Shown piece after piece: positions 15,942 to 23,827 of a stretch of 64,000 nt of DNA. The notes under the pieces were generated by a model that was not told where the DNA came from, did not search any database, and saw only the letters and a list, made by a program, of their open reading frames with translations. Position numbers and translations under genes: made by a program. The stretch spans positions 1 to 64,000 of the forward strand of contig NZ_PJJO01000055.1 in the NCBI RefSeq assembly GCF_002929535.1. Direction: 5' to 3'. Origin of the DNA: Cryobacterium sp. Y11. GTDB lineage: Bacteria; Actinomycetota; Actinomycetes; Actinomycetales; Microbacteriaceae. How positions within the stretch are numbered: the stretch's first letter is position 1; each line of letters opens with the position of its first letter.

Positions 15942-18900
15942 TGTCGTCCTCCCCGGGGGTCGATTCTGCGGTCGCTCGCGACGCGTCAGGCACCGCGGAA
16001 TCAGTTCGCACGGTGTCGCCATACGGCTCGTCATACGATTCGACAGACGGCTCGGCGTCGCCCGACGGTTCCAACCCGTCGTCCGATTCCAGCCCGGTGC
16101 CCACGCCGGTTTCCCGGTCTATGGCCAGGTCGGCTTCCAGATCGGTGCCGAGCTGCGGCTCCAGGCTGGTATCCCGGTCAGAGGCAGCCCCGCCCCTCGC
16201 CCGGCGCATGCGCTTCGGCTTCTGCTTCGCATTCGCCCGCGCTGCGCGGCGAATCGCATCACGATTGGCCTGGCGCACGGCTTCGCGGCCGGCGCCGATC
16301 GGCAGCGACAACAGCACAGCGCTGCCCACGATGGCGGCGGCGATGAGCAGGGTAACCAGACCGAAGACGCCGCCGGCGTTGGCCGGAATCGGGGTCGAGC
16401 CGGCAGCATCCGCTTCACCGTACTGCCACAGACGGCCGAATTCGGTCGCACCGACGGGGGCGAGCGCGGCGTTACCGTCGAGGGCGGTTTCGGTGCGCAA
16501 CGCGGTGTCGGCGGCCGCCACGTTGTCGCCGGGCGGCTGCAACACGATGAAGCGGATGCCGAACTCGGCCAGATCCGCGTTCGTGTCAAGCCCGCTGCGC
16601 GAGGCGAGGTTGCCGGCGAGTTCAGCCAGGGCCTCTTCGCGGGCGCTTCGCGATTGATCGGTACTAGCCAGGGTGGACTGCTGGTTGAGGGTGACTCCAG
16701 CCCCCCGCTCGATCGTGGCCAACAGTCCTCCATCGGCCTGCGGGGTCAACTGCAGCGTGCCGATTCGAGGATCAATTTGAGCTTCGGCCGCGACGAAGGC
16801 CGGCTGGGTTTGCCCGGTTCCTTCGCGCACCGCTGCGGTTCCGAGGTGGAGTGAGGCAAGAAGCGGCAGCACAACGACGGTGAGTGCGAGCGCGGCAATG
16901 ACGCCCGGAAGCGGCGCGACTCGGCGAAGGGCACGCAGCCCGATGATGAGGGCGCCGACCAAGCCGAGCCAGTACAGGCTGAGCCCGGTACCCGACCACA
17001 CGCGCACGGGTTCGGCACCGATGGCGGCGAGTATGACCTGGTTGGCGGCGAGTGCGGTGCTCAATCCAAGCAGGCCAACGAGCCAGGCGCCGGCCGCGAC
17101 GCGAGCGCCGGGCAGCAGCAGCGACAGCAGGGCGAGCACGGCAATCGGAGCAAGGAGCAGCGCGATGATCAGCTGCGGGTCGACGCCGGCAAGCCCAAAC
17201 CGTTCGAGCGCGCTGGCCCAGCCGGTGCTGCGGGGAAGTCCGAGCAGCACCTGCACAGTGGGCGCTTCCCCGCTTGGCAGGGGCAGGCCGGGATCGGCTA
17301 CGAGGTTCAACCAGGTGCCCCGCAGACCTTGATCGGCGATGAGTGGGAGCGTGAGCGCGAGCGCGGGAAGCGGGATGCCAATGAAACGCATGACTCGCCG
17401 GCCGGCCAACACGACGGTGAGCAGCCAAACCACCAGCAAGGCGGGAGCCAGCGACGGCGCACAGGCGACGACGGCCGCGAAAAGGAGCGCTGCGGAGGCG
17501 GAGGACGACCAGGTGCGCGCGGCGGCGAACCAGGTGAAAAACAGCCAGGGTAGCAGCAGGTGCACGAGTATCGCGGCCGGCCGTCCGTCGGCCAGGGCGA
17601 TCAGAAAGGTCGGGGCAAGAACCCAGAGGGTGGCGGCCACGGCACGCAAGCTGCCCCGGTCGGTCAGTCGGGTCGCCGCCAGCCAGGCGCCGAGCGCTGC
17701 GAGGGGAAAAGCGAGGGCGTAGAGCAAAATGAGGGCGAACGACGGCGACCAGAAAGCGATCGAGCCGAGCACGGCGAGCACCGCGGCGAAAGGGTCTGCG
17801 GCTCCCGCGAAGCCAAGGCCGAGGTCGCGCCAGCCGTAGCCGATGCTGGCCCAGAGATCGGGCACGGTCGGTGAGAGCGGCAGCAGACCACCGCCAATGA
17901 GGGTGTCAGCGCCGAGCAGCGGCACCATCATGATGACGCCGACAACCGTCGCTGCGAGCATGGTCCAGGCGCCGCCGCCGGAGAAGAACCGAATCTCCGG
18001 GCGGTCGCCGTGCAGGCCAAACAAACTCGCCTCGCGCTTGAGTGACTGCCGCCGACGCACTTCGGCCGAGGGCACCCGCAGCGTCGAAATGGCGTCCCAG
18101 CCGAGCGTGCGGGTCTTGGCGAAGGCGCGGCGGGCGTTACTGACGCGTCGACCGTTGAAGGCTGCGCCGAACGCTGCGGAGAATTCTCCGACGATGGCGC
18201 CGGGTTCCTTGCGCAGCAGCTGGCCGATCGAACGCATAAATGCGAGCGGCAGCAGCGAGAGCCAGTGCACCGGAAGCGCTCCGGGTGCCGAGTAGACCAG
18301 TCGTCGGTGCAACTGCGCCGAGCGCTCTGCGCGCACGCGTCGACGGCGGAGGCGCCCGCGCGAGGACTGGTTTGGTCCGGCGACGCCGTCGCCAGCCGAG
18401 GCGACGCGAGCAGCCGGAACAACGGAGACGCGATAGCCGGCCAGGCGAACGCGCACGCAAAAGTCGAGCGAGTCGTCGATGATGGGCAGGGCAGGGTCGA
18501 ACCCACCCAGCTGCTCCCACACCTGGTGACGCACGAGCATCCCGCCGGCGCTGACGGCGAGCACATCGCTGAGCCCATCGTGCTGGCCCTGATCGAGTTC
18601 ACTTTCAACCAGGGTCACCGTGGCGCCGAGCGGCGTGATGGATTCGCCGAAGTTGTGAATATATTGGCCGGCGACCCATTCCATGACTTTGGGTCCGGCA
18701 ACGGCCACGGACGGAGCGATTTCGAGCGCGTCGACGAGCACCTCGAGGGCGGTCGAATCGGGCGCGCTGTCCTGAGCGAGCAGCCAGAGCAGTTCGCGGT
18801 CGTGGGTGGGCGGCGACGTCACGCGCACCGCAGCAGCTATGGCTTGCCCGAAGTTCAGGTCGGAACCGGCCGCAATAAACTCGGTCGGCGCAAAGTCAGC

Positions 18901-19050
18901 CAGGAGCTTCGCCGTCGCATCGGTCGAACCACAGTCGACGGTGATGACACGGTCCGGTTTACGGGTCTGCAGCGACAACGCCTTGAGAGTTCGCTCAAGG
19001 TGTTTCGCGCCGTTTCGGGCGACAAGGATGGCGGTGACTCTCGGTTGCAT
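15931..19050 (-). CDS. large membrane glycosyltransferase, GT2 head
   Basis: A 1039-residue protein. Residues 1-250 form a GT2 domain starting ILVARNGAKHLERTL with VDCGSTDAT and a DDSLDFCVR motif equivalent to the ED element of rhamnosyl/galactofuranosyl transferases. From about residue 340 to 950 there are more than ten membrane segments, and the tail is highly acidic (many Glu/Asp after 985). Such fusions sit next to whiB in many actinobacteria. The likely role is assembly of a cell-wall polysaccharide at the membrane. The donor and acceptor cannot be read from sequence. The DUF5719 gene overlaps its end by 11 bp. Confidence 0.88.
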   Translation of the reverse strand: MQPRVTAILVARNGAKHLERTLKALSLQTRKPDRVITVDCGSTDATAKLLADFAPTEFIAAGSDLNFGQAIAAAVRVTSPPTHDRELLWLLAQDSAPDSTALEVLVDALEIAPSVAVAGPKVMEWVAGQYIHNFGESITPLGATVTLVESELDQGQHDGLSDVLAVSAGGMLVRHQVWEQLGGFDPALPIIDDSLDFCVRVRLAGYRVSVVPAARVASAGDGVAGPNQSSRGRLRRRRVRAERSAQLHRRLVYSAPGALPVHWLSLLPLAFMRSIGQLLRKEPGAIVGEFSAAFGAAFNGRRVSNARRAFAKTRTLGWDAISTLRVPSAEVRRRQSLKREASLFGLHGDRPEIRFFSGGGAWTMLAATVVGVIMMVPLLGADTLIGGGLLPLSPTVPDLWASIGYGWRDLGLGFAGAADPFAAVLAVLGSIAFWSPSFALILLYALAFPLAALGAWLAATRLTDRGSLRAVAATLWVLAPTFLIALADGRPAAILVHLLLPWLFFTWFAAARTWSSSASAALLFAAVVACAPSLAPALLVVWLLTVVLAGRRVMRFIGIPLPALALTLPLIADQGLRGTWLNLVADPGLPLPSGEAPTVQVLLGLPRSTGWASALERFGLAGVDPQLIIALLLAPIAVLALLSLLLPGARVAAGAWLVGLLGLSTALAANQVILAAIGAEPVRVWSGTGLSLYWLGLVGALIIGLRALRRVAPLPGVIAALALTVVVLPLLASLHLGTAAVREGTGQTQPAFVAAEAQIDPRIGTLQLTPQADGGLLATIERGAGVTLNQQSTLASTDQSRSAREEALAELAGNLASRSGLDTNADLAEFGIRFIVLQPPGDNVAAADTALRTETALDGNAALAPVGATEFGRLWQYGEADAAGSTPIPANAGGVFGLVTLLIAAAIVGSAVLLSLPIGAGREAVRQANRDAIRRAARANAKQKPKRMRRARGGAASDRDTSLEPQLGTDLEADLAIDRETGVGTGLESDDGLEPSGDAEPSVESYDEPYGDTVRTDSAVPDASRATAESTPGEDDNAR

Positions 19051-19110
19051 AACAGCACCAGCCTAGGACGGAACGGACCGGGCGCACTGAAGCTGGAGGG
19101 CGCGCCTCAA

Positions 19111-19178
19111 ATATTCGCGGGCAGCACGAGGGTATTCGCGGGCAACACGAGAGAAGCGGATGCAGCAGCATCCGCTTC
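19111..19178 (-). terminator. hairpin and short direct repeat after whiB
   Basis: Arms GAAGCGGATGC (19153-19163) and its exact complement (19168-19178) enclose the loop AGCA, 42 bp downstream of the whiB stop. Beyond it, 19111-19150 holds two near-identical copies of a 21-bp unit beginning TATTCGCGGGCA. There is no T-run. The stem is built from the CGGATGC word that is frequent throughout the window. Confidence 0.6.
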
Positions 19179-19219
19179 ACGCAGGCCGCGGCGCCACAGC
19201 CGCTGAAGTGTGGTGCGAG

Positions 19220-19537
19220 CTACGCGCGCTTACGCAGTTTGCGGCGTTCGCGCTCGGACAGCCCGCCCCAGATGCCGAATCGCTCGTCATTGCTGAGCGC
19301 GTACTCGAGACATTCGGCGCGCACCTCACAGCCGGAGCAAATTTTCTTGGCGTCGCGGGTGGAGCCGCCCTTTTCGGGGAAGAATGCCTCGGGGTCGGTC
19401 TGCGCACAGAGCGAGTCGGCCTGCCAGGCCAGAAGATTCTCGTCTCCCTGATTGTGCCGTACTCCGGGAACACCGAGGGTGACGGGATCGACGAACCAGT
19501 CCTCTGGTACTCCGGAACGATAGTCGGGTATGGCCAT
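19220..19537 (-). CDS. WhiB-family iron-sulfur transcription regulator (WhiB2/WhmD-like)
   Basis: A 105-residue regulator. Four cysteines at 44, 67, 70 and 76 (pattern C-x22-C-x2-C-x5-C) bind a [4Fe-4S] cluster; the turn GIWGG is at 88-92, and the basic RERRKLRKRA tail binds DNA. The FFPEKGGSTRDAKK segment and the location beside DUF3499/zincin/manA-type genes point to the WhiB2/WhmD group, which acts in septation. GGGAGA lies 6 nt before the ATG. A near-consensus promoter is 45-73 bp upstream, overlapped by a palindrome. WhiB membership is certain; the subgroup is probable. Confidence 0.95.
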   Translation of the reverse strand: MAIPDYRSGVPEDWFVDPVTLGVPGVRHNQGDENLLAWQADSLCAQTDPEAFFPEKGGSTRDAKKICSGCEVRAECLEYALSNDERFGIWGGLSERERRKLRKRA

Positions 19538-19580
19538 ATCGTCTCCCAGCGCTCGTTCTGCACCGAATAGTGCCTTGCCT

Positions 19581-19610
19581 AATTACACCCGTGTAATTCG
19601 GTTTGGTCAA
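19581..19610 (-). promoter_or_regulatory. whiB promoter overlapped by palindromic operator candidate
   Basis: On the minus strand, TTGACC (19610-19605) and TGTAAT (19587-19582) are separated by exactly 17 nt, an excellent -35/-10 pair. An 8-bp-arm inverted repeat, AATTACAC with its complement around a 2-bp centre (19581-19598), covers the -10 box and half of the spacer. That placement suits a repressor or auto-regulatory dimer. Confidence 0.7.
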
Positions 19611-19743
19611 GTCGCGAATCGTAAACCCTCAATGCGGGCTAGAGGGTTGCGACGCGCCCAAGGCAACAAAGTCGGCTCTTCGGGGGGTCTGTCAACGTTG
19701 CGAACGGAGCACGATCCGTGCCGCAGGCGGCGTGTCGAGAGCC

Positions 19744-20709
19744 TTAAAGTGCGGCGGCGCGTGAAGAATCCCAGGCGCTCTGCACCATTTGTTCGAGGGT
19801 ATGACTCATGCTCCAGCGCAGGTCGCGGGCGGCCAGGGCGCCGGACGCGACGATGCGGTCGGGGTCGCCAGCCCGGCGCGGGCCAATCTCGGGGGTGAAG
19901 TCGATTCCCGTGACGCGGCGCACGGTCGACATGATCTCGCCGACCGAGACGCCGTCGCCGCTGCCGAGGTTGTAGACGGGCTCGATTGGTTCGCCAGCAT
20001 CGAGTCGACGGGCCGCTGCGACGTGCGAGAGCGCCAGGTCGGCGACGTGAATGTAATCCCGCACGCAGGTGCCGTCTGGTGTCGCGTAGTCGTCGCCGTT
20101 GATGCGCGGGGTGCGGCCTTCCAGCAGCGCTGCGAAGACGAGCGGAAACAGGTTGTGCGGGCTGGTATCGCTCAGGGCGCGGTCTCCAGAGCCGACGACG
20201 TTAAAATAGCGCAGCGAGGTGTGGCGCAACCCGGTCGCGACGGCTTGATCGCGCAGCAACCATTCGCCGATCAGCTTGGATTCGCCGTAGGGCGATTCCG
20301 GAGTCTTCGGGGTCGTTTCGGTGACCAGATCGGTGTGCGGGGTTCCGTAGACGGCGGCGCTCGAGGAGAACACGATGCGGTCGATGTCGGCCGAATTCAT
20401 GGCGGCGAGCAGCGTTGCCGTTGCCGTGACGTTCTGCTCATAGGTGTGCAGCGGGCGCTGCACCGAGACGCCGGCGTACTTGAAACCGGCCACGTGCACG
20501 ACACCGTGCACTTCGTGTTCACGGAAGGTGTGTGTGAGCAGCTCGCCGTCGAGTACGGTGCCGCGCACAAAGGGAACGGTAGCCGGCACGAACTCCTCGT
20601 GGCCGCTCGAGAGGTCATCGAGCACGACCACGTCGAGGCCCTCAGTCTGAAAAGCACGAACTACATGGGAGCCGATATAGCCTGCTCCGCCGGTAACCAA
20701 CCACGCCAT
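19744..20709 (-). CDS. galE: UDP-glucose 4-epimerase
   Basis: A 321-residue extended SDR enzyme interconverting UDP-glucose and UDP-galactose. GGAGYIG (7-13), the SSSAAVYG substrate loop and the YGESK catalytic pair are present, and the C-terminal DPDRIVAS/DLRWS region is typical of actinobacterial GalE. It supplies UDP-galactose for envelope polysaccharide. It stands alone between whiB and manA, on their strand, about 200 bp from whiB. Confidence 0.92.
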   Translation of the reverse strand: MAWLVTGGAGYIGSHVVRAFQTEGLDVVVLDDLSSGHEEFVPATVPFVRGTVLDGELLTHTFREHEVHGVVHVAGFKYAGVSVQRPLHTYEQNVTATATLLAAMNSADIDRIVFSSSAAVYGTPHTDLVTETTPKTPESPYGESKLIGEWLLRDQAVATGLRHTSLRYFNVVGSGDRALSDTSPHNLFPLVFAALLEGRTPRINGDDYATPDGTCVRDYIHVADLALSHVAAARRLDAGEPIEPVYNLGSGDGVSVGEIMSTVRRVTGIDFTPEIGPRRAGDPDRIVASGALAARDLRWSMSHTLEQMVQSAWDSSRAAAL

Positions 20710-20823
20710 ACTGCCCCGCTCGTTCGCGCGGCACCGCCTGGTGCCCTCGGTACAGGCTAGCGCCAGCGCATCAGGGCCTTGTACTCGTGCGCTGCGCGGC
20801 AGCTACGGCGGTGCCACGCGTTA

Positions 20824-20883
20824 CGCGGGACCTGCGCCGCTGCGCGGGAGTTCGATCTCCCGCGCAGCGGCGCAGATCCCGCG
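20824..20883. repeat. long inverted repeat between manA and galE
   Basis: A perfect 19-bp stem, arms 20832-20850 and 20857-20875, with a 6-nt loop TTCGAT, extends outward by about seven more pairs with one mismatch. It follows the manA stop (20953, leftward) and precedes galE, so a strong terminator or an RNA-stabilising hairpin is possible. No T-run is present. Confidence 0.85.
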
Positions 20884-20952
20884 CAGCTTCAATTAGCGGA
20901 GTTGGGAAGTAGGGGCCGCAGCATTTGGCACGAAGGCGAGAGGTACCCCGCG

Positions 20953-22308
20953 CTACGCGGCGGGCATCGCGAGAAAAACTTCGCCGGTTCCGGCGAAGGT
21001 CAGTGTGCCCTCGTCCGGCGTGACATACATCGTCTGTCCGCGCGTGAGCGTCCGCGACGACGTCGAACCGGCCACGAGAAGGCCGCCAGCCGTGCAGATT
21101 GCGATGGCCGGGCCGGTCAGGGTGATCTGTCGCATCGGAACGGGCGTGGCCGAGGCGGGTTCAGCATCCGCTTCAATGTGTACGAGCTCAAAGTCGGGCA
21201 CGCCCGGACGATACCGCGACACCCCGGGCGCCGTCACGACCGGAACCAGGTACGGCGACTGCCCTGGAGTGAAGTCGAGCACGCCGAGCAACTCCTCAAT
21301 GTCAATGTGCTTGGGCGTCAGCCCGCCACGCAGCACGTTGTCGGAGGCGGCCATGAGCTCGACGCCAAGCCCAGACAGATACGCGTGGATGTTGCCGGCC
21401 GGCAGATACATCGCCTCGCCGCGTTGCAGGGAGACCCGGTTGAGCAGCAGGCCGAGCACGATTCCGGGGTCGCCAGGGTACTCAGCGGCAAGCAAACGCA
21501 CCGTCGCCAGTTCGCGGGCATAGCCAATAACTGCGCCTCCTTCGGCCAAAAACTCGGCGTGCTCTGCGAGCGCGACTACCCGTTCGACCAGCCATTTAAC
21601 CTCGCCGGAGTCCCCGCCACGGCCGTCGCGCAGCAGCCAATCCACCGTGTCGCGCAGGCCCTGCGCCAGGTGGTTCTCGAGCGAGTCGATGGCAGCGCCT
21701 TGCGGGTCGTCTGTCGCGAGATCGAGCAGGCGCAGCTCGGCGATGATGCCGCGCACCTCGGCGAGCGGGCGGAATCCGCAGAGCGCTTCGAACGTGTCGC
21801 TGAGCACAAAAATGAGTTCGGGCTTGTGGAACGGGTCGCGGTAATTGCGGTTGCCAGCGTCGACGGGGATTCCGGCCTCATTCTCGAGGTCGAATCCGGC
21901 GCGGGCCTGCTCGCTCGTCGGATGCGCCTGCAGCGAGAGCGGTCGCGCGGCGGCCAGAATCTTGAGGAGATAAGGCAGTCGCGGGGCCGGGGCATCAGCG
22001 GCCGCGTTTGCCGCGCTGCCCGTACTGGGAGCGCCAGCCACATTAACCGCCGCCGCGCCGGCATCCGCTTTTGGCGCGCTCCAGCCGACGCCGAGCGCGA
22101 CCTCGGGCGACGCCGCGATCCACTCGGCGAGAGTAGTCGCCCCGCCCACCAGCGATGGATCCTCGATCATCGACGGCGACCCGGCGTGGGCCCCCAACCA
22201 CAACTCGGCTTCCGGCGCGCCCGACGGCGCGCGACCGAGCAGCTCGGCGATGGCGCGAGTGGAACCCCAGGCGTAATCCCGCGGCGTATTGGTGATGCCC
22301 ACAAACAT
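20953..22308 (-). CDS. manA: mannose-6-phosphate isomerase, class I
   Basis: A 451-residue cytosolic zinc enzyme converting fructose-6-phosphate and mannose-6-phosphate, the entry to GDP-mannose. Zinc-ligand motifs are LSLQAHPTSEQA (Gln and His), HKPELIFVLS (Glu) and LPAGNIHAYL (His). The ATG at 22308 follows AGAGGGAG at good spacing; the upstream 13 codons of the open frame are not family-like. A stretch rich in Ala (about residues 70-110) is an insertion relative to shorter relatives. It supplies the GDP-mannose used by both gmd enzymes downstream. No phosphomannomutase or GDP-mannose pyrophosphorylase is in the window. Confidence 0.93.
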   Translation of the reverse strand: MFVGITNTPRDYAWGSTRAIAELLGRAPSGAPEAELWLGAHAGSPSMIEDPSLVGGATTLAEWIAASPEVALGVGWSAPKADAGAAAVNVAGAPSTGSAANAAADAPAPRLPYLLKILAAARPLSLQAHPTSEQARAGFDLENEAGIPVDAGNRNYRDPFHKPELIFVLSDTFEALCGFRPLAEVRGIIAELRLLDLATDDPQGAAIDSLENHLAQGLRDTVDWLLRDGRGGDSGEVKWLVERVVALAEHAEFLAEGGAVIGYARELATVRLLAAEYPGDPGIVLGLLLNRVSLQRGEAMYLPAGNIHAYLSGLGVELMAASDNVLRGGLTPKHIDIEELLGVLDFTPGQSPYLVPVVTAPGVSRYRPGVPDFELVHIEADAEPASATPVPMRQITLTGPAIAICTAGGLLVAGSTSSRTLTRGQTMYVTPDEGTLTFAGTGEVFLAMPAA

Positions 22309-22352
22309 GTTCGACTCCCTCTGACACTGTTTAGACCAAACTACCAACCGAG

Positions 22353-22381
22353 TTGGGGCAACCAGCCGAGAACCCTAGGCT
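22353..22381 (+). promoter_or_regulatory. promoter candidate for acyl-CoA dehydrogenase
   Basis: TTGGGG (22353-22358) and TAGGCT (22376-22381) are 17 nt apart, about 52 bp before the start codon. This is a plausible housekeeping-type promoter, and the region is divergent from manA. Confidence 0.4.
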
Positions 22382-22432
22382 GGCGGCAATTCATCGGTCG
22401 CCTGGCGACCGCCTTCTTGCAACGGAGCATCC

Positions 22433-23611
22433 ATGACTTTCGAACTACTCGGCAGCGACTTCTTTGGCTACGAAAACCTCCTCAGCGCACCCGAAAGGGC
22501 GGCGATCATGAAACTGCGCTCCTACCTCGACACCGAGGTACGGCCCATCGCGAACGGATGCTGGGATCGCGCCGAATTTCCCACTCAGATTATCAAGCCG
22601 CTCGCCGAGCTCGGTGTCTACTCGTACGGCTGGGAGGCCACGAAACCATTTATGAATTCGGCCGTGTTCCGCGGTTTCGTGGCGTTGGAGCTCGCGCGAG
22701 TTGACGCATCCGTTGCTACCTTTGTCGGCGTGCAGAACGGTCTCGCCGCCGGAACCATCGAGGTGACCGGGTCTCCGGAGCAGCGGGCCGAGTGGATTCC
22801 GCGCCTGGCCTCCGGCGATATCGTCGGCGCGTGGGCGCTGACCGAGCCTTTGAGCGGCTCCGACAGCGCCAGGGGCCTGCGTACGACCGCGACCCGCAGC
22901 GGCGAGCACTGGACTCTAAACGGCGCCAAGCGCTGGATCGGAAACGCCACCTTAAGCGATATCACGATCATCTGGGCCAAGGACACCGCCGACAACCAGG
23001 TCAAGGGGTTCATCGTTCCCACCGACACCGCCGGATACGTCGCGACCAAGATCGAGGGCAAGATCAGCTTGCGCACTGTGCAGAACGCCGACATCACCCT
23101 GACCGATGTGATCGTGCCCGAGAGTCTGCGCCTCCAGAACGCCAACTCGTTTACCGACACCGCCAAGGTGCTGCGCGCGACTCGCGCCGAGGTCTCCTGG
23201 GCGGCTGTCGGCAACGCCATCGGCGCCTACGACGCCGCCGTCGCGTACGCACGCGAGCGCGAGCAGTTCGGCAAGCCGATTGGCGGGCACCAGCTGGTGC
23301 AGGACCTACTCGTGAAAAGCCTCGGCAACATCACCGCCAGCCTCGGCATGGTCGTGCGGGTGTCGCAGCTGCACGATGCGGGAATGCAGCACGACGAACA
23401 CTCCGCCCTCACCAAAGCGTTTACGACGAGTCGCATGCGAGAGAGCGTGGCCTGGTGCCGTGAGCTGTTTGGCGGCAACGGCATCACCCTCGACTACAAC
23501 GTGGCCCGGCATTTCGCCGACGCCGAGGCCATCTACTCCTACGAGGGCACCCAGGAGATGAACACCCTCATCGTCGGCCGCAGCATTACGGGCCAGGCCG
23601 CGTTCGTCTGA
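22433..23611 (+). CDS. acyl-CoA dehydrogenase, glutaryl-CoA dehydrogenase-like
   Basis: A 392-residue flavoprotein that oxidises an acyl-CoA to its enoyl form and passes electrons to ETF. WALTEPLSGSDSARGL (short part: ALTEPLSGSD) is the FAD/substrate signature, WTLNGAKRWIGNA follows, and YEGTQE near the C-terminus carries the catalytic base Glu371. This arrangement is closest to glutaryl-CoA dehydrogenases. It is a lone gene divergent from manA, with no clear pathway neighbours; the link to the surrounding envelope genes is probably only positional. Confidence 0.92.
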   Translation: MTFELLGSDFFGYENLLSAPERAAIMKLRSYLDTEVRPIANGCWDRAEFPTQIIKPLAELGVYSYGWEATKPFMNSAVFRGFVALELARVDASVATFVGVQNGLAAGTIEVTGSPEQRAEWIPRLASGDIVGAWALTEPLSGSDSARGLRTTATRSGEHWTLNGAKRWIGNATLSDITIIWAKDTADNQVKGFIVPTDTAGYVATKIEGKISLRTVQNADITLTDVIVPESLRLQNANSFTDTAKVLRATRAEVSWAAVGNAIGAYDAAVAYAREREQFGKPIGGHQLVQDLLVKSLGNITASLGMVVRVSQLHDAGMQHDEHSALTKAFTTSRMRESVAWCRELFGGNGITLDYNVARHFADAEAIYSYEGTQEMNTLIVGRSITGQAAFV

Positions 23612-23827
23612 GGCGGGTTGCTGTTTCAGCCGGTTATAGGTAAAACCGGGAGAATTCGCGATACGCCGGGTGCGGCATCCGTTTCACGCGGCGTGTCGCA
23701 CATTTACCGGCATTAGCTACGCAAGCGGATGCCCGCACCCTTGAATTCGCCCGCGCGGGGTGCGCTGCCGCCCCTGCCGGGGCTACGGTGTGGGAATGCG
23801 ACCACTCCCAGCCGGCCAGGTCTCCGC

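Noticed and set aside
15388-16854. 488-codon plus-strand ORF
   Set aside because: Lies fully opposite DUF5719 and the large GT2 gene; composition is that of antisense.
20779-22704. 641-codon plus-strand ORF
   Set aside because: Antisense of manA, running into the acyl-CoA dehydrogenase; no recognisable domain.
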